Part shown: one piece after another, positions 1 to 8,280 of the stretch
Position numbering within the stretch: the stretch's first letter is position 1
How the letters are laid out: each line of letters begins with the position of its first letter
DNA from: Fibrobacter succinogenes
Lineage (GTDB): Bacteria > Fibrobacterota > Fibrobacteria > Fibrobacterales > Fibrobacteraceae
Length of the DNA: 64,000 nt
Direction of reading: 5' to 3'
Assembly: GCA_902762795.1 (NCBI GenBank)
Contig: CACWPM010000026.1
Coordinates: 1 to 64,000 of the forward strand
Program-made: the position numbers and the translations under genes
The notes under the pieces: model-generated
What the model was told of the DNA's origin: nothing
Database searches by the model: none
Seen by the model: only the letters and a program-made list of their open reading frames with translations

Positions 1-1
1 C

Positions 2-903
2 TGCGGTACCGGTGTGGCCCAGTACAAGGCCGCTATCGAAGGTGGCGCCGATGGCGTCGACCTCGGCCGCAAGCCGCTTTCCGGCGGTACGGCTCAGCCG
101 GACCTCTTCTCCATGTTCCACGCCCTCAAGGGTACGGACTACAAGCTCGCCCTCGGTGAGGACAGCATCGTCGACGATCACATTCCGGAACTCATGGAAG
201 CAAACAACGTCGCTGTCGAATGCCTCAAGGATTACAACTTCCCGCCTGAAGCACGCCAGATTACGACCGACGTTATCTTCAGCCCGATGCCGGGTGGCGC
301 TCTTACCGCTAACACCCTCATGATGCGCGAAACCAAGACCTTCCACCTCTTCCCGAAGGTTATCGAGAACATGAGCGAATGCGTGCGCCGCGGTGGCTTT
401 GCCTCTTCTGTGACGCCGGTTTCCCAGTTCTACTTCCAGCAGGCTTACATGAACACCTTGAACCAGGCTGCCGGTCGCGGTACGTGGTTCAAGATGACCG
501 AAGGCTACGGCAAGATGCTCCTCGGCTACCAGGGCAAGACTCCGTGCGAACCGGATCCGGAACTCGTGAAGATTGCAGCCGACCAGTTCAACATGAAGCC
601 GTTCAAGGAAGCCTATCCGGGCGTCCAGTGCGCAGAAGAAATTCTTCCGCCGGGCATCCCTGCAGCAAAGAAGCTCCTCGAAGAAAACGGTCTCCCGGTC
701 AACGACGAAACCATCTTCATCACGGGCTGCCTCCAGACGAAGGCTGGCAACAAGGGTATCGAATTCCTCAAGGGCAACCGCCACATTGGCGTTCCCAAGA
801 AGCTGTCGACACCAAGAACATGAAGGCAGGAGCCGCAAGCACCTACCGCATCGCTCTTGGCAACCAGAGCTGGGACGTCCAAGTTCAGACCCTCAGCAAG
901 TAA
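2..903 (+). CDS. Oxaloacetate decarboxylase alpha / pyruvate carboxylase B-type carboxyltransferase, 3' part, frameshifted near its end
   Basis: The reading frame is open from base 2 (CGTGVAQYKAAIEGG...) and looks like the C-terminal half of a biotin-dependent carboxyltransferase of the oxaloacetate decarboxylase alpha / PycB family (GGADGVDLG, PLSGGTAQPD, MPGGALTANT and GYGKMLLGYQGKTP segments). Such enzymes move a carboxyl group between a 2-oxo acid and biotin. The frame stops at 823, but the frame one base back continues smoothly from base 799 (EAVDTKNMK...) to a stop at 901-903. Reading PKEAVDTKN would need one extra G in the AAGAAG at 797-802, so a 1-base deletion or sequencing error is likely. 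The restored end (YRIALGNQSWDVQVQTLSK) resembles the short strand-rich region that precedes a biotin domain, but no biotin lysine motif is present. It is followed by a strong terminator. The family is fairly sure; the exact substrate is not. Confidence 0.75.
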
Positions 904-946
904 GCTTCCGCGAAAGTCTAACGACTTCGTCCAAGCCCAAGGCTTT

Positions 947-983
947 AAAAAAGACTTCGAGCAAATGCTCGAGGTCTTTTTTT
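947..983 (+). terminator. Rho-independent terminator after the carboxyltransferase gene
   Basis: A-rich stem 947-963 pairs with 966-983 across a 2-base loop; one G-T wobble; the 3' arm ends in a run of seven T. It lies 44 bases after the stop at 903. Confidence 0.9.
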
Positions 984-1010
984 GTACGTAACGTAAATCA
1001 AAAACGCAGA

Positions 1011-1038
1011 AAGGGTTTCAAGAAATCTCGAAACCCTT
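1011..1038. repeat. Inverted repeat, AAGGGTTTC / GAAACCCTT
   Basis: Perfect 9-base arms 1011-1019 and 1030-1038. Inner bases also pair in part. There is no T-run on either side, so it is not a clear terminator. It lies between the terminator and the 3' end of the convergent minus-strand gene. Confidence 0.6.
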
Positions 1039-1091
1039 ATCAAGGATCTATATGAATAAAGGACAATCTATGTCAAAAAGGCTAAAGGGCA

Positions 1092-1859
1092 TTAAAAGCT
1101 GAATGTTTTGCCAAAGTTCATACCATAACCGACCTTTTCAACTGCAAAAATTCCACCATGGAAACCAGACGGATGGAAGTAATTGAGCATAAATCCGACA
1201 TTCAGCGTTTTAATCCACATGAAGTCAGCATCCAAAGCCAACACTCCATATTGCCCAAGCCTAGCGCCAACGCGAGCCGAAGAATAAAGCTTTACGCCAT
1301 AGCCTTCGTCGTCATTTTCAGCAGAATAATACCTTCCGAAAAAGTCGCGCATGTCGTCGAAATCGCCACCGCCTTCAAACAGTTGGATTCCGGCACCCAG
1401 ACCTAAAATCACAGGGCCTACGTCAAAGTCAGCACCGATGGCAATACGTTCCTGCAAGCTCCAAAATGAATACTTTTTGTTTCCATACGGACCTTCAAGC
1501 CAAGCATTATAGAGGTCATTGCACTTGCCCGCTTCCGAGCAATCAAACGAAGCATTTCCGCCCTTGCCACCAAAGGCCGCCTGCACATACAACGGCGAAG
1601 CGATTCCAAGGGGTCTGTAATTCAAGGCAGCCGTTGCGCCTGCCGAAAAACCGTCTTTGACATTGCGGCCTGTCATTTTAACACCGCCAAAACCATCAAC
1701 AGACACGGTAATTGCCGAAGAATCACCGTTTATAGCATGACGCGGCTGGTGAGCGACAATCATCTGGGATGCGCCCATCGAGCTTAAATGCGGATTCAGA
1801 CAACCGCACAAACACAATGACACTATAGACGAAAGACAGAAAAGAATAGACTTTTTCAT
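1092..1859 (-). CDS. Outer-membrane beta-barrel-like lipoprotein, unknown function
   Basis: 255 residues from the chosen start. The open frame reaches further up to 1907, but the ATG at 1859 has a GGGA ribosome site just upstream and begins a clean lipoprotein signal (MKKSILFCLSSIVSLCLCGC, lipobox LCGC), so it is preferred. The mature part is rich in glycine and alternating hydrophobic strands (AGATAALNYRPLG, IGADFDVGPVILGLGAGIQL, KLYSSARVGARLGQYGVLALDADF, VGYGMNFGKTFSF), the look of an outer-membrane beta barrel or porin-like protein ending in Phe. It lies 67 bases beyond the end of the lipase-like gene on the same strand and may be its last operon member. I do not recognise a specific family. 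Confidence 0.6.
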   Translation of the reverse strand: MKKSILFCLSSIVSLCLCGCLNPHLSSMGASQMIVAHQPRHAINGDSSAITVSVDGFGGVKMTGRNVKDGFSAGATAALNYRPLGIASPLYVQAAFGGKGGNASFDCSEAGKCNDLYNAWLEGPYGNKKYSFWSLQERIAIGADFDVGPVILGLGAGIQLFEGGGDFDDMRDFFGRYYSAENDDEGYGVKLYSSARVGARLGQYGVLALDADFMWIKTLNVGFMLNYFHPSGFHGGIFAVEKVGYGMNFGKTFSF

Positions 1860-1926
1860 TTTTTCCCTACTTATTTGTTTTTTCGCCAATAATATATCTT
1901 TATTCATTTATAGGAGCAAGAGGGCG

Positions 1927-4422
1927 TTATTTCAGCATAATTGACTTTATGGTACAGCGCTCATTCGCAACAACGGATTGGAAATTCAAGCGATGAGCGG
2001 ATTTGGAGCCATGCGGAGTAACGTTCAAGTCTATAATTTCGTTCAAAGGTAAAATTTTTCGTACAAAACCATTTTGCAAACTACCGTTAGCAAGATTTGC
2101 CTGAGTCTGCTTTTGGGAATCAAAATAAGCAAGCGTACGCTGGCAAGTTCCCGGCCAGACATCAATGACCAAATTGTTATAACCATCCATAGAAACCATT
2201 TTACCAAATTCGAAATGCATACCACGCCGAGCATCATCGAACTTGATATCGAGACCAGAACCAAGGCCATCGGCATAGGAATTGACATGGACCAAAGAAT
2301 CCCAAGGGAAATAATCATAACGGCCCGGATAGATTTCCGCAGAACTAATCTCAGGCGGAACAGCGACTTCTCCACGCGTGTTTAAAATCATCCGAGCGTT
2401 CGACATAGTCACATCGCCACCATCAGAATTGAGCACCAAACGGAACCAACGAAGCCCATTCAGAGCGCCATCATTTGCAGGCATTTGCCAACGAAGCGTA
2501 TGCATTCTCCCATCGACAGGGACTGAAATTTCGCTCAATTGCAAATAACCCGAACACGTTTTTGCACGACAAATGAGCAATTCCGCCTTCATCCAGTTTC
2601 CTCTCGGATTTTCGACCTTGACATCGATTTCAAACGAGGTATTCGTCTGGATGTTCGAACCATAATCCCAAAGAGCGACTTTTTTCCAACCTGCCGGCGT
2701 CTTAAATTTTACGATATCGTTTTTCTCAGTCGCCTTATCGTTGTAATCATAACGTGCATAGGCAAAAGGTATCTCTTGAACAACGCCAGCATTGAGAATG
2801 ACATCCGGAATTTTACTCACATCCATGCACGACGTATTGGGCGAAAAATACCCCGTCAACTTAGGATTTCTAAACTGTCCCAAATTAAAGTCGTAATCGT
2901 GATTTGCCACCTGGCATAATATGCGCCACAAATCCACCTGCATTCCCAGCAACGCCGAAAAATTGAAAACTTCATTTTCAAAAGGCATTTCGATATGGCG
3001 ACCGCTAATCGCCTCATTGTAGCGCGGATGTGTCGGATCTACAGCGTACGTTGCACTCGCCGTACTCCGATTTCCCGGATTTTCAAACGGGAAGCCGGCC
3101 GAGCCCTGCAAAAATCCGCATTCTGAACGGATTGCCAAATCGCCATTGCACATCAAGTCCATCGCACTTGCCGTCGGAATGAACGTACTACGGTCTTGCG
3201 TCAACTCGTCTGCACCCCATGCTGTAGAAATATCGATATCCAAAAAGAGCAAACTCTTCTTCATGCCATCGGGCATCGCATCTAAAAAGCCCTCTCGCAA
3301 TGAACTGTAAATTGTAGCCGCAAAGGGATATGTCGAGCCCTGTATAAAGTCATAATTGGACGTTCCTTTATAATCATCCAACGAAGCGTCATTCGTAGTC
3401 TCCTTTTTGCGATTTCGGGCAAGTGTTCCATTACTATCCGAATAATGCATACGGCTTACAGCCGAGCCCAATGTGACCGGGCCTTTTGTCGCATGGCGCT
3501 CCAAGTGATAATAGTCGTTACTATGGTCGGGATCGCGACCTTTCAATTGTCCTTGCGCCACAAGAACTACCGGGAAGCCCTTATATTCCGCAGCCTTACG
3601 ATAATCTTCGAAAAGAAATCTCCCTTTCGTATTCACCTCGGACACACATAAAAGTCCAATGCATTTATTTTCATAGACCAAGAGATCGGCGGCCCCCTTA
3701 GAAAGCAACATGTCTTTAAATATTTCTGCTGCAGAGGAGCCTCCAGCCTTGCTCCAAAAAGCCACCGTATTGAACAGCCCCTTCGGCATGACCGCCCCCT
3801 GGTGCGGAGAATCCAAGGAAGAGAACACCTTGATCGGGGCATCCGATTTGCCACGATGCGAATCATATAAATACGCAGCATAGCGTCCTATCACACCCCC
3901 CTGGCTTATCCCCATAACCACATAGCCATCATCCTTAGCTCCAGGAAACGGAATGAACATATTGTCATTCAAGAACGAAAACAACCTACTTAGAATATTC
4001 GAATTATCTTGAAGCGAAGTTCGTACTGTTTCTGTGAATTGCACAAGAATTGGCGTGTATCCAAGACTTTTTAACGTTTTCGGAAGCCCCACCTGCTGCA
4101 CGTCATTTTCCAGATCCGTAAGCGATCTCTTTTCTACTGGATTCAGATCAATTCCATCCACGATCAAAAACGGGCGTTCCAAATATGAACCGATCGTAGA
4201 AAGCGCATCGTCCGGAGCATCAATCACACGAATACGAACCGAGCCCTTACCGGCATAGCACTTTTTACCATTTGCATCATACCCGTTACTTTGAAATAAG
4301 GATTTTCTCATCTGTATGCAAAAACGATCTTTTGAATCGATAAAAAAAGAGAAATCCCTTGACGTAGCCCAAATATTCGACGAAAGAAGCGCCAAAAGAA
4401 CAAAACATAAGTATCGTATCAT
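1927..4422 (-). CDS. Secreted alpha/beta hydrolase (lipase/esterase-like) with C-terminal beta-rich region
   Basis: 831 residues. A signal peptide (MIRYLCFVLLALLSSNIWA) is followed by an alpha/beta hydrolase region at about 85-330. The nucleophile elbow is GISQGG with Ser173, followed by SSLDSPHQGA near 201-210, a motif seen in lipases and PGAP1-like esterases. A histidine-containing stretch near 315-335 could hold the catalytic His. The remainder to 831 is strand-rich and may hold binding modules. Its ATG shares one base with the TAA of the gene upstream (TAATG at 4424-4420), which points to coupled translation and a joint role. It probably acts on ester bonds outside the cell; the substrate (lipid, acetylated or feruloylated polysaccharide) cannot be told. 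Confidence 0.7.
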   Translation of the reverse strand: MIRYLCFVLLALLSSNIWATSRDFSFFIDSKDRFCIQMRKSLFQSNGYDANGKKCYAGKGSVRIRVIDAPDDALSTIGSYLERPFLIVDGIDLNPVEKRSLTDLENDVQQVGLPKTLKSLGYTPILVQFTETVRTSLQDNSNILSRLFSFLNDNMFIPFPGAKDDGYVVMGISQGGVIGRYAAYLYDSHRGKSDAPIKVFSSLDSPHQGAVMPKGLFNTVAFWSKAGGSSAAEIFKDMLLSKGAADLLVYENKCIGLLCVSEVNTKGRFLFEDYRKAAEYKGFPVVLVAQGQLKGRDPDHSNDYYHLERHATKGPVTLGSAVSRMHYSDSNGTLARNRKKETTNDASLDDYKGTSNYDFIQGSTYPFAATIYSSLREGFLDAMPDGMKKSLLFLDIDISTAWGADELTQDRSTFIPTASAMDLMCNGDLAIRSECGFLQGSAGFPFENPGNRSTASATYAVDPTHPRYNEAISGRHIEMPFENEVFNFSALLGMQVDLWRILCQVANHDYDFNLGQFRNPKLTGYFSPNTSCMDVSKIPDVILNAGVVQEIPFAYARYDYNDKATEKNDIVKFKTPAGWKKVALWDYGSNIQTNTSFEIDVKVENPRGNWMKAELLICRAKTCSGYLQLSEISVPVDGRMHTLRWQMPANDGALNGLRWFRLVLNSDGGDVTMSNARMILNTRGEVAVPPEISSAEIYPGRYDYFPWDSLVHVNSYADGLGSGLDIKFDDARRGMHFEFGKMVSMDGYNNLVIDVWPGTCQRTLAYFDSQKQTQANLANGSLQNGFVRKILPLNEIIDLNVTPHGSKSAHRLNFQSVVANERCTIKSIMLK

Positions 4423-5717
4423 TATTTCACCTCCAAAAACAGATTTTGTTCAATACTTTGCCCACCGCTTTTCATTTTGACCACTATTTTTTGCGTCCCA
4501 GTCGATGGAAATTCAACTTCAAGCCGTTCCTTAAACGAAACAGATTTACATAATCCCGAGAAGCAAACAGAAACCGACGGCAACTCTCGTCGCTTAGTCA
4601 CAACAAAATACGGATCCAATACTAGACTCATTTTCGAGCCACGTACAAATGATGTCGGGAATCCGGCCGTAAGCAAATGGGAATCTACAATGTAAGTCGA
4701 ATTACATGCAGAATCCGCACAGGCGCCATATGCGTAATCCAAATCAGCGACAAGCAGCGGTATTACCGTATAATCCGATTGTGCGGCAACCGCTTCTGCC
4801 TCGAAATAGAGCTGTTTTGGATTTGCCACCACATTTTCGCGAAGTCTATTCCGCAAAACTGAATACAAATTATCGTACCAAGTCATTCTCGATTTTTTTG
4901 CAGTCATTTCAACAGCGCGAACACTATTTACGATTTTCATATGTTCAAGTTCGCTCACAAGGAAATCGCTGTTAGTCCTCGAAATAAGAGTTCCACGCTC
5001 TTGTTCAGAATAAGCAGCGCTAAACTCCGTTTCCACATCGGGCAATAGCCGTGCCTCGCGCTTTTCCGACCAAGCATCCACATTGGAAAATTCATATTCC
5101 CAGGGGCCTTCATCTGCATTTTTCCAAACATCCGACGACGATGAAAAAGATGATGATGACGATACTTCTCTTGGACTTTTCCCAACACAAGTAAATTCGA
5201 TATCGTCAATAAAAAGCGTCATGTATTGGTACTTAGGCACTTGGAATAGCCCCACACCCACATTTTCAACATAAAACGAACCCGTCACACCCAAACTCGC
5301 AAGCGGGACATCGAGCAAGTGCGTTTTATTTGCGCCCAAACTGACATAATAAACGCCACTTTCCGATGTTCCTTTGAGCCAGATCCCGAATTTTACGTTT
5401 TGCGAGGCTCGCACTTTCAAACGAAGTTTGCCACCATCGACACGTAGCGGAAGCGATCGAAAAGAAAGCAGCCCCTTCCAATCCCCCTGCACATTATTCA
5501 TGCCGGACAACCGGATATACGGAGCATCCATTCCATCGAAATTTCCCCAATTCGCCCACCATTCCGGCTTTTCCGGGAACGTTCTTCCCGTCTCGATCAT
5601 TTGACCATTATCGCCACCGTTTGAATACAGCGCGACTCCATTACATTCCTCGGCATAGCCCTCAAGAGCCAACAAAGCGCCCAACAAGGCCACACCCTTA
5701 AACATCCTACTAATCAT
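4422..5717 (-). CDS. Secreted protein with jelly-roll-like N domain and Ser-rich linker, partner of the hydrolase
   Basis: 431 residues with a signal peptide (MISRMFKGVALLGALLALEGYAE). Residues 25-178 form a strand-rich block with aromatic residues (WWANWGNFDGMDAPYIRLSG, VKFGIWLKG, YMTLFIDDIEFTCVG) like a carbohydrate-binding or other jelly-roll domain; the pattern ending in LFIDDIEF is common in such modules. A short serine linker (SSSSSFSSSSD, about 190-200) separates it from a second, unrecognised half with several cysteines. It overlaps the hydrolase start by one base, so the two are made together. The ribosome site AAGGAAAA precedes the ATG at 5717. A role in holding the hydrolase to a polymer is inference. 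Confidence 0.6.
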   Translation of the reverse strand: MISRMFKGVALLGALLALEGYAEECNGVALYSNGGDNGQMIETGRTFPEKPEWWANWGNFDGMDAPYIRLSGMNNVQGDWKGLLSFRSLPLRVDGGKLRLKVRASQNVKFGIWLKGTSESGVYYVSLGANKTHLLDVPLASLGVTGSFYVENVGVGLFQVPKYQYMTLFIDDIEFTCVGKSPREVSSSSSFSSSSDVWKNADEGPWEYEFSNVDAWSEKREARLLPDVETEFSAAYSEQERGTLISRTNSDFLVSELEHMKIVNSVRAVEMTAKKSRMTWYDNLYSVLRNRLRENVVANPKQLYFEAEAVAAQSDYTVIPLLVADLDYAYGACADSACNSTYIVDSHLLTAGFPTSFVRGSKMSLVLDPYFVVTKRRELPSVSVCFSGLCKSVSFKERLEVEFPSTGTQKIVVKMKSGGQSIEQNLFLEVK

Positions 5718-5812
5718 AGGATTTTCCTTTGTATAGATTATTGAGAATAAACAGGCTTATTCAGCCGTAACGATTTAGCGAAGGATGTCGGAAAAGATAT
5801 AATTAAGTATAT

Positions 5813-5840
5813 AAGAAAACGCCCTGATAAAACCAAGGCG
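5813..5840 (-). terminator. Probable terminator after the sensor kinase gene
   Basis: On the minus strand CGCCTTG (5840-5834) pairs with CAGGGCG (5826-5820), one G-T wobble, then TTTTCTT. It lies 54 bases beyond the kinase stop. A second hairpin of C and G runs (5865-5882, CCCCC/GGGGG) lies closer to the kinase but has no T-run. Confidence 0.55.
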
Positions 5841-5893
5841 GTATATAAACTACAATATTTTTTCCCCCATGTAAAGGGGGGGGTGTTAAATTT

Positions 5894-7117
5894 TTATGGA
5901 TTTTCTTTTTTCAAGAAGATTGTCAAGTCGCTAATATACACATCATCGACAATATTCACAGAATACTCATAAGCCCCAGAATAAATCAAATCCAATCTTT
6001 TCTCAAACGTCGCAAGTCCAAGCCCACCATTCTTTCGGCTCGATTTCCTCGGGAAATTCGAATTCTCGGAATGAAAACGTAAAACATTTCCTTCCTGCGT
6101 GATTGTTACATGGGCGAAACTTTTTCCTTTGGGATTCACGCAATGCTTCATCGCATTTTCCATCAAGGGCATCATCAATAACGGTTCTATCATTACATTT
6201 GGATTTTCAAGTTTTATGTTAAATACAAAGTCAAAATCATCATTCAAGCGGAGCTTTTCCAAATCGGCATATTTCTGCAAAATACCTACGTCCTCTTGCA
6301 ACGAGATATACTTATCCTTGACTTGATACAGCATAACTCTCAGCAATTGCGAAAGTTTGTTCATGGAACTTTCAGCTCGTTTCGAATCAATCTGAATCAA
6401 CGCCGAAATGTTGTTCAAAGTATTAAAGAGAAAATGCGGGCTCAACTGGTTTTTCAAAAAATCCAATTCATATTGAAGGCCCATACGTTTCTGCTCGCGA
6501 AGAATGAACGCACGGATAATTTGGCGGACCATCAAATGATAAAATACACAAAGCACACAAACAAGGCTCACCAAAATCACAAAAGTCAAAACGGAACCAA
6601 AACCCAAATGCCCTTTAAGAGACGAAAAACAATAATCCTGAAAAAAAGATAAAACGCCATCACTCGGAGAACGCTCTATAATGAAAAAAGTCACCTCACG
6701 AATAAAAAGAGCGGCAAAAACCAAAATAGAATTGCTTATAAAATAAAATGCATAACGTTTTTTAAAAACAAATGACGGAACAAGATATTTTTGGTTCAAA
6801 AAGAATATAAACAACGTACATAACAAAGGAAAATAGAATGCGATAAGACCTTTTATATTAACGCTAATACTCGAATAACTTGACGGGTCTAAAATCAGGA
6901 CTAGCGGGAATATGATTATGAACAACCAAATAAAGAGCGCCGGAACAAAAAGCGGGATCGGGAACTGGATAAGTTCACGTTCGTCCTGCAACAGCTTACG
7001 CACCTTCATCTCATTGCGTTCAAAGTCCATTTCTTGCAAAACTGCAAGTTTATTTCGAGTTCTCTGGATAAAACCGATACGGTTTTCTGCGCTATTTATA
7101 GAAGAATTGTCATTCAT
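5894..7117 (-). CDS. LytS/YehU-type sensor histidine kinase, orphan
   Basis: 407 residues. About four membrane segments lie between residues 52 and 200. A HisKA_7TM-free kinase core of the LytS type (His_kinase family PF06580) follows: the phospho-accepting His228 in QLSPHFLFNTLNN, an N-box PLMENAMKH near 315-325, and a G-box GGLGLATFEKRL near 370-380. This family normally phosphorylates a LytTR response regulator, but no such gene is next to it: the upstream neighbour is divergent (sigma factor) and the downstream one is the secreted-protein pair. The input signal is not apparent, as there is no large extracellular domain. Family call is firm; the pathway is unknown. Confidence 0.88.
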   Translation of the reverse strand: MNDNSSINSAENRIGFIQRTRNKLAVLQEMDFERNEMKVRKLLQDERELIQFPIPLFVPALFIWLFIIIFPLVLILDPSSYSSISVNIKGLIAFYFPLLCTLFIFFLNQKYLVPSFVFKKRYAFYFISNSILVFAALFIREVTFFIIERSPSDGVLSFFQDYCFSSLKGHLGFGSVLTFVILVSLVCVLCVFYHLMVRQIIRAFILREQKRMGLQYELDFLKNQLSPHFLFNTLNNISALIQIDSKRAESSMNKLSQLLRVMLYQVKDKYISLQEDVGILQKYADLEKLRLNDDFDFVFNIKLENPNVMIEPLLMMPLMENAMKHCVNPKGKSFAHVTITQEGNVLRFHSENSNFPRKSSRKNGGLGLATFEKRLDLIYSGAYEYSVNIVDDVYISDLTIFLKKENP

Positions 7118-7305
7118 AGCAAAAATTTAGTCAAAAAAACATGCTCAATATCACAATTTTGAGCGTTCATGACAATTTCATGACAAAAATCACGATTTTT
7201 TTTAACAAAAACTCAATTTAACTTTTGCACGCAGCATTCTAAGTGATGACACAAGGCATTCGATCCGGAGGTAAATTTGAATACGTAAAAAATAAGGAGG
7301 TTACC

Positions 7306-8157
7306 ATGAAAGCCCTTAACAATCGAGATCAGAAAGATATTTACATGCAATACTTGAACGATATTTCCCGTTATCCGTTACTTACAAGAGAACAGGAAAC
7401 TGTATTGCTCCAGAAATCCGCAGAGGGCAGCAAGGCCGCCTTGGATATGTTGGTCAACTCCAATTTGCGTTTCGTTGTCAACATCGCAAACCTTTACAAA
7501 GGCCGTGGCCTCGACATCATGGAACTCATCAATGAAGGGAACATGGGGCTTATCGAAGCAGCACGTCGTTTTGACCGCTCCCAGAAAATCAAGTTTATCA
7601 GCTACGCCGTGTGGTGGATTCGCCAGAACATCACCCGCGCTCTCGCCGAAAAAGGCCGCATGATCCGCATCAGCGCCGAAAAAGAACTGATGTTACGCCG
7701 TTTCGCCCGCCATGCCAAGGATTCCCACCAGGTTATTGGAGGAACGTTCACCATCAACACACAAAATCTCGAAGGCCTTTCCAAGTACAAGGCTGAAGAA
7801 ATCGAAAAGATCCTGATGATGGGCAGCACGGCATCTTCACTCGACGCACCGGTAAACGACGATGGCGACGCAACGCTTGGCGATACGATTTCCGATACAC
7901 AGAACCGCACCGACGAACTTGCCGATATGAACAACCGTACAGAAGTCTTCGACAAGGTGATGGACAAGAACCTTTCCAAGCAGGAAAAAGAAATCATCAA
8001 GCTCTATTACGGTTTCAAGATGGATTCCGACCTGAACTTGAAAGAAATCGCTCCGATGGTGGGTCTTTCCAAGGAACGCGTCCGCCAGCTCAAGGAAAAC
8101 GCATTGAACAAGCTCCGCGATGCCGAAGTCGAACGCCTCCTCTGCGAAGCCGCTTAA
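7306..8157 (+). CDS. rpoD: RNA polymerase sigma-70 factor, short primary type (RpoD-like)
   Basis: 283 residues from the ATG at 7306, which has a textbook AAGGAGG at 7294-7300; the frame is open from 7243 but that ATG has no ribosome site. It carries region 1.2 (DIYMQYLNDISRYPLLTREQE), region 2 (NLRFVVNIANLYKGRGLDIMELINEGNMGLIEAARRFD, and KFISYAVWWIRQNI that meets the -10 element), region 3 and region 4 (EIAPMVGLSKERVRQLKENALNKLR). There is no region 1.1, as in the short primary sigma factors of the Bacteroidota-Fibrobacterota lineage. The promoters seen elsewhere in this window (TTGACG-17-TAATAT) fit such a factor. Whether it is the primary or a group 2 factor cannot be settled from this window. 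Confidence 0.88.
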   Translation: MKALNNRDQKDIYMQYLNDISRYPLLTREQETVLLQKSAEGSKAALDMLVNSNLRFVVNIANLYKGRGLDIMELINEGNMGLIEAARRFDRSQKIKFISYAVWWIRQNITRALAEKGRMIRISAEKELMLRRFARHAKDSHQVIGGTFTINTQNLEGLSKYKAEEIEKILMMGSTASSLDAPVNDDGDATLGDTISDTQNRTDELADMNNRTEVFDKVMDKNLSKQEKEIIKLYYGFKMDSDLNLKEIAPMVGLSKERVRQLKENALNKLRDAEVERLLCEAA

Positions 8158-8202
8158 TATTAAAAGATTTTTGCTCCAAACAAGTTTCATAACTCTCCTT
8201 CC

Positions 8203-8236
8203 ATAAAAAAAACCGGCTATTCATAGTCGGTTTTTC
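8203..8236 (+). terminator. Rho-independent terminator after the sigma factor gene
   Basis: AAAAACCGGCTA (8208-8219) pairs with TAGTCGGTTTTT (8224-8235) over a 4-base loop, one G-T wobble, with A-run before and T-run after. Confidence 0.92.
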
Positions 8237-8280
8237 CTTATAAGGTGGTGATTTTTTATAGGAAATTGTATTTTTAACGC

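Noticed and set aside
794-806. Programmed -1 frameshift site at CCCAAGAAG
   Set aside because: No X XXY YYZ heptamer in the right phase and no convincing downstream pseudoknot; the downstream hairpin is the terminator, after the stop.
5865-5882. Terminator at the CCCCC...GGGGG hairpin
   Set aside because: It lacks a T-run on either strand; the hairpin at 5813-5840 is a better terminator for the kinase gene.
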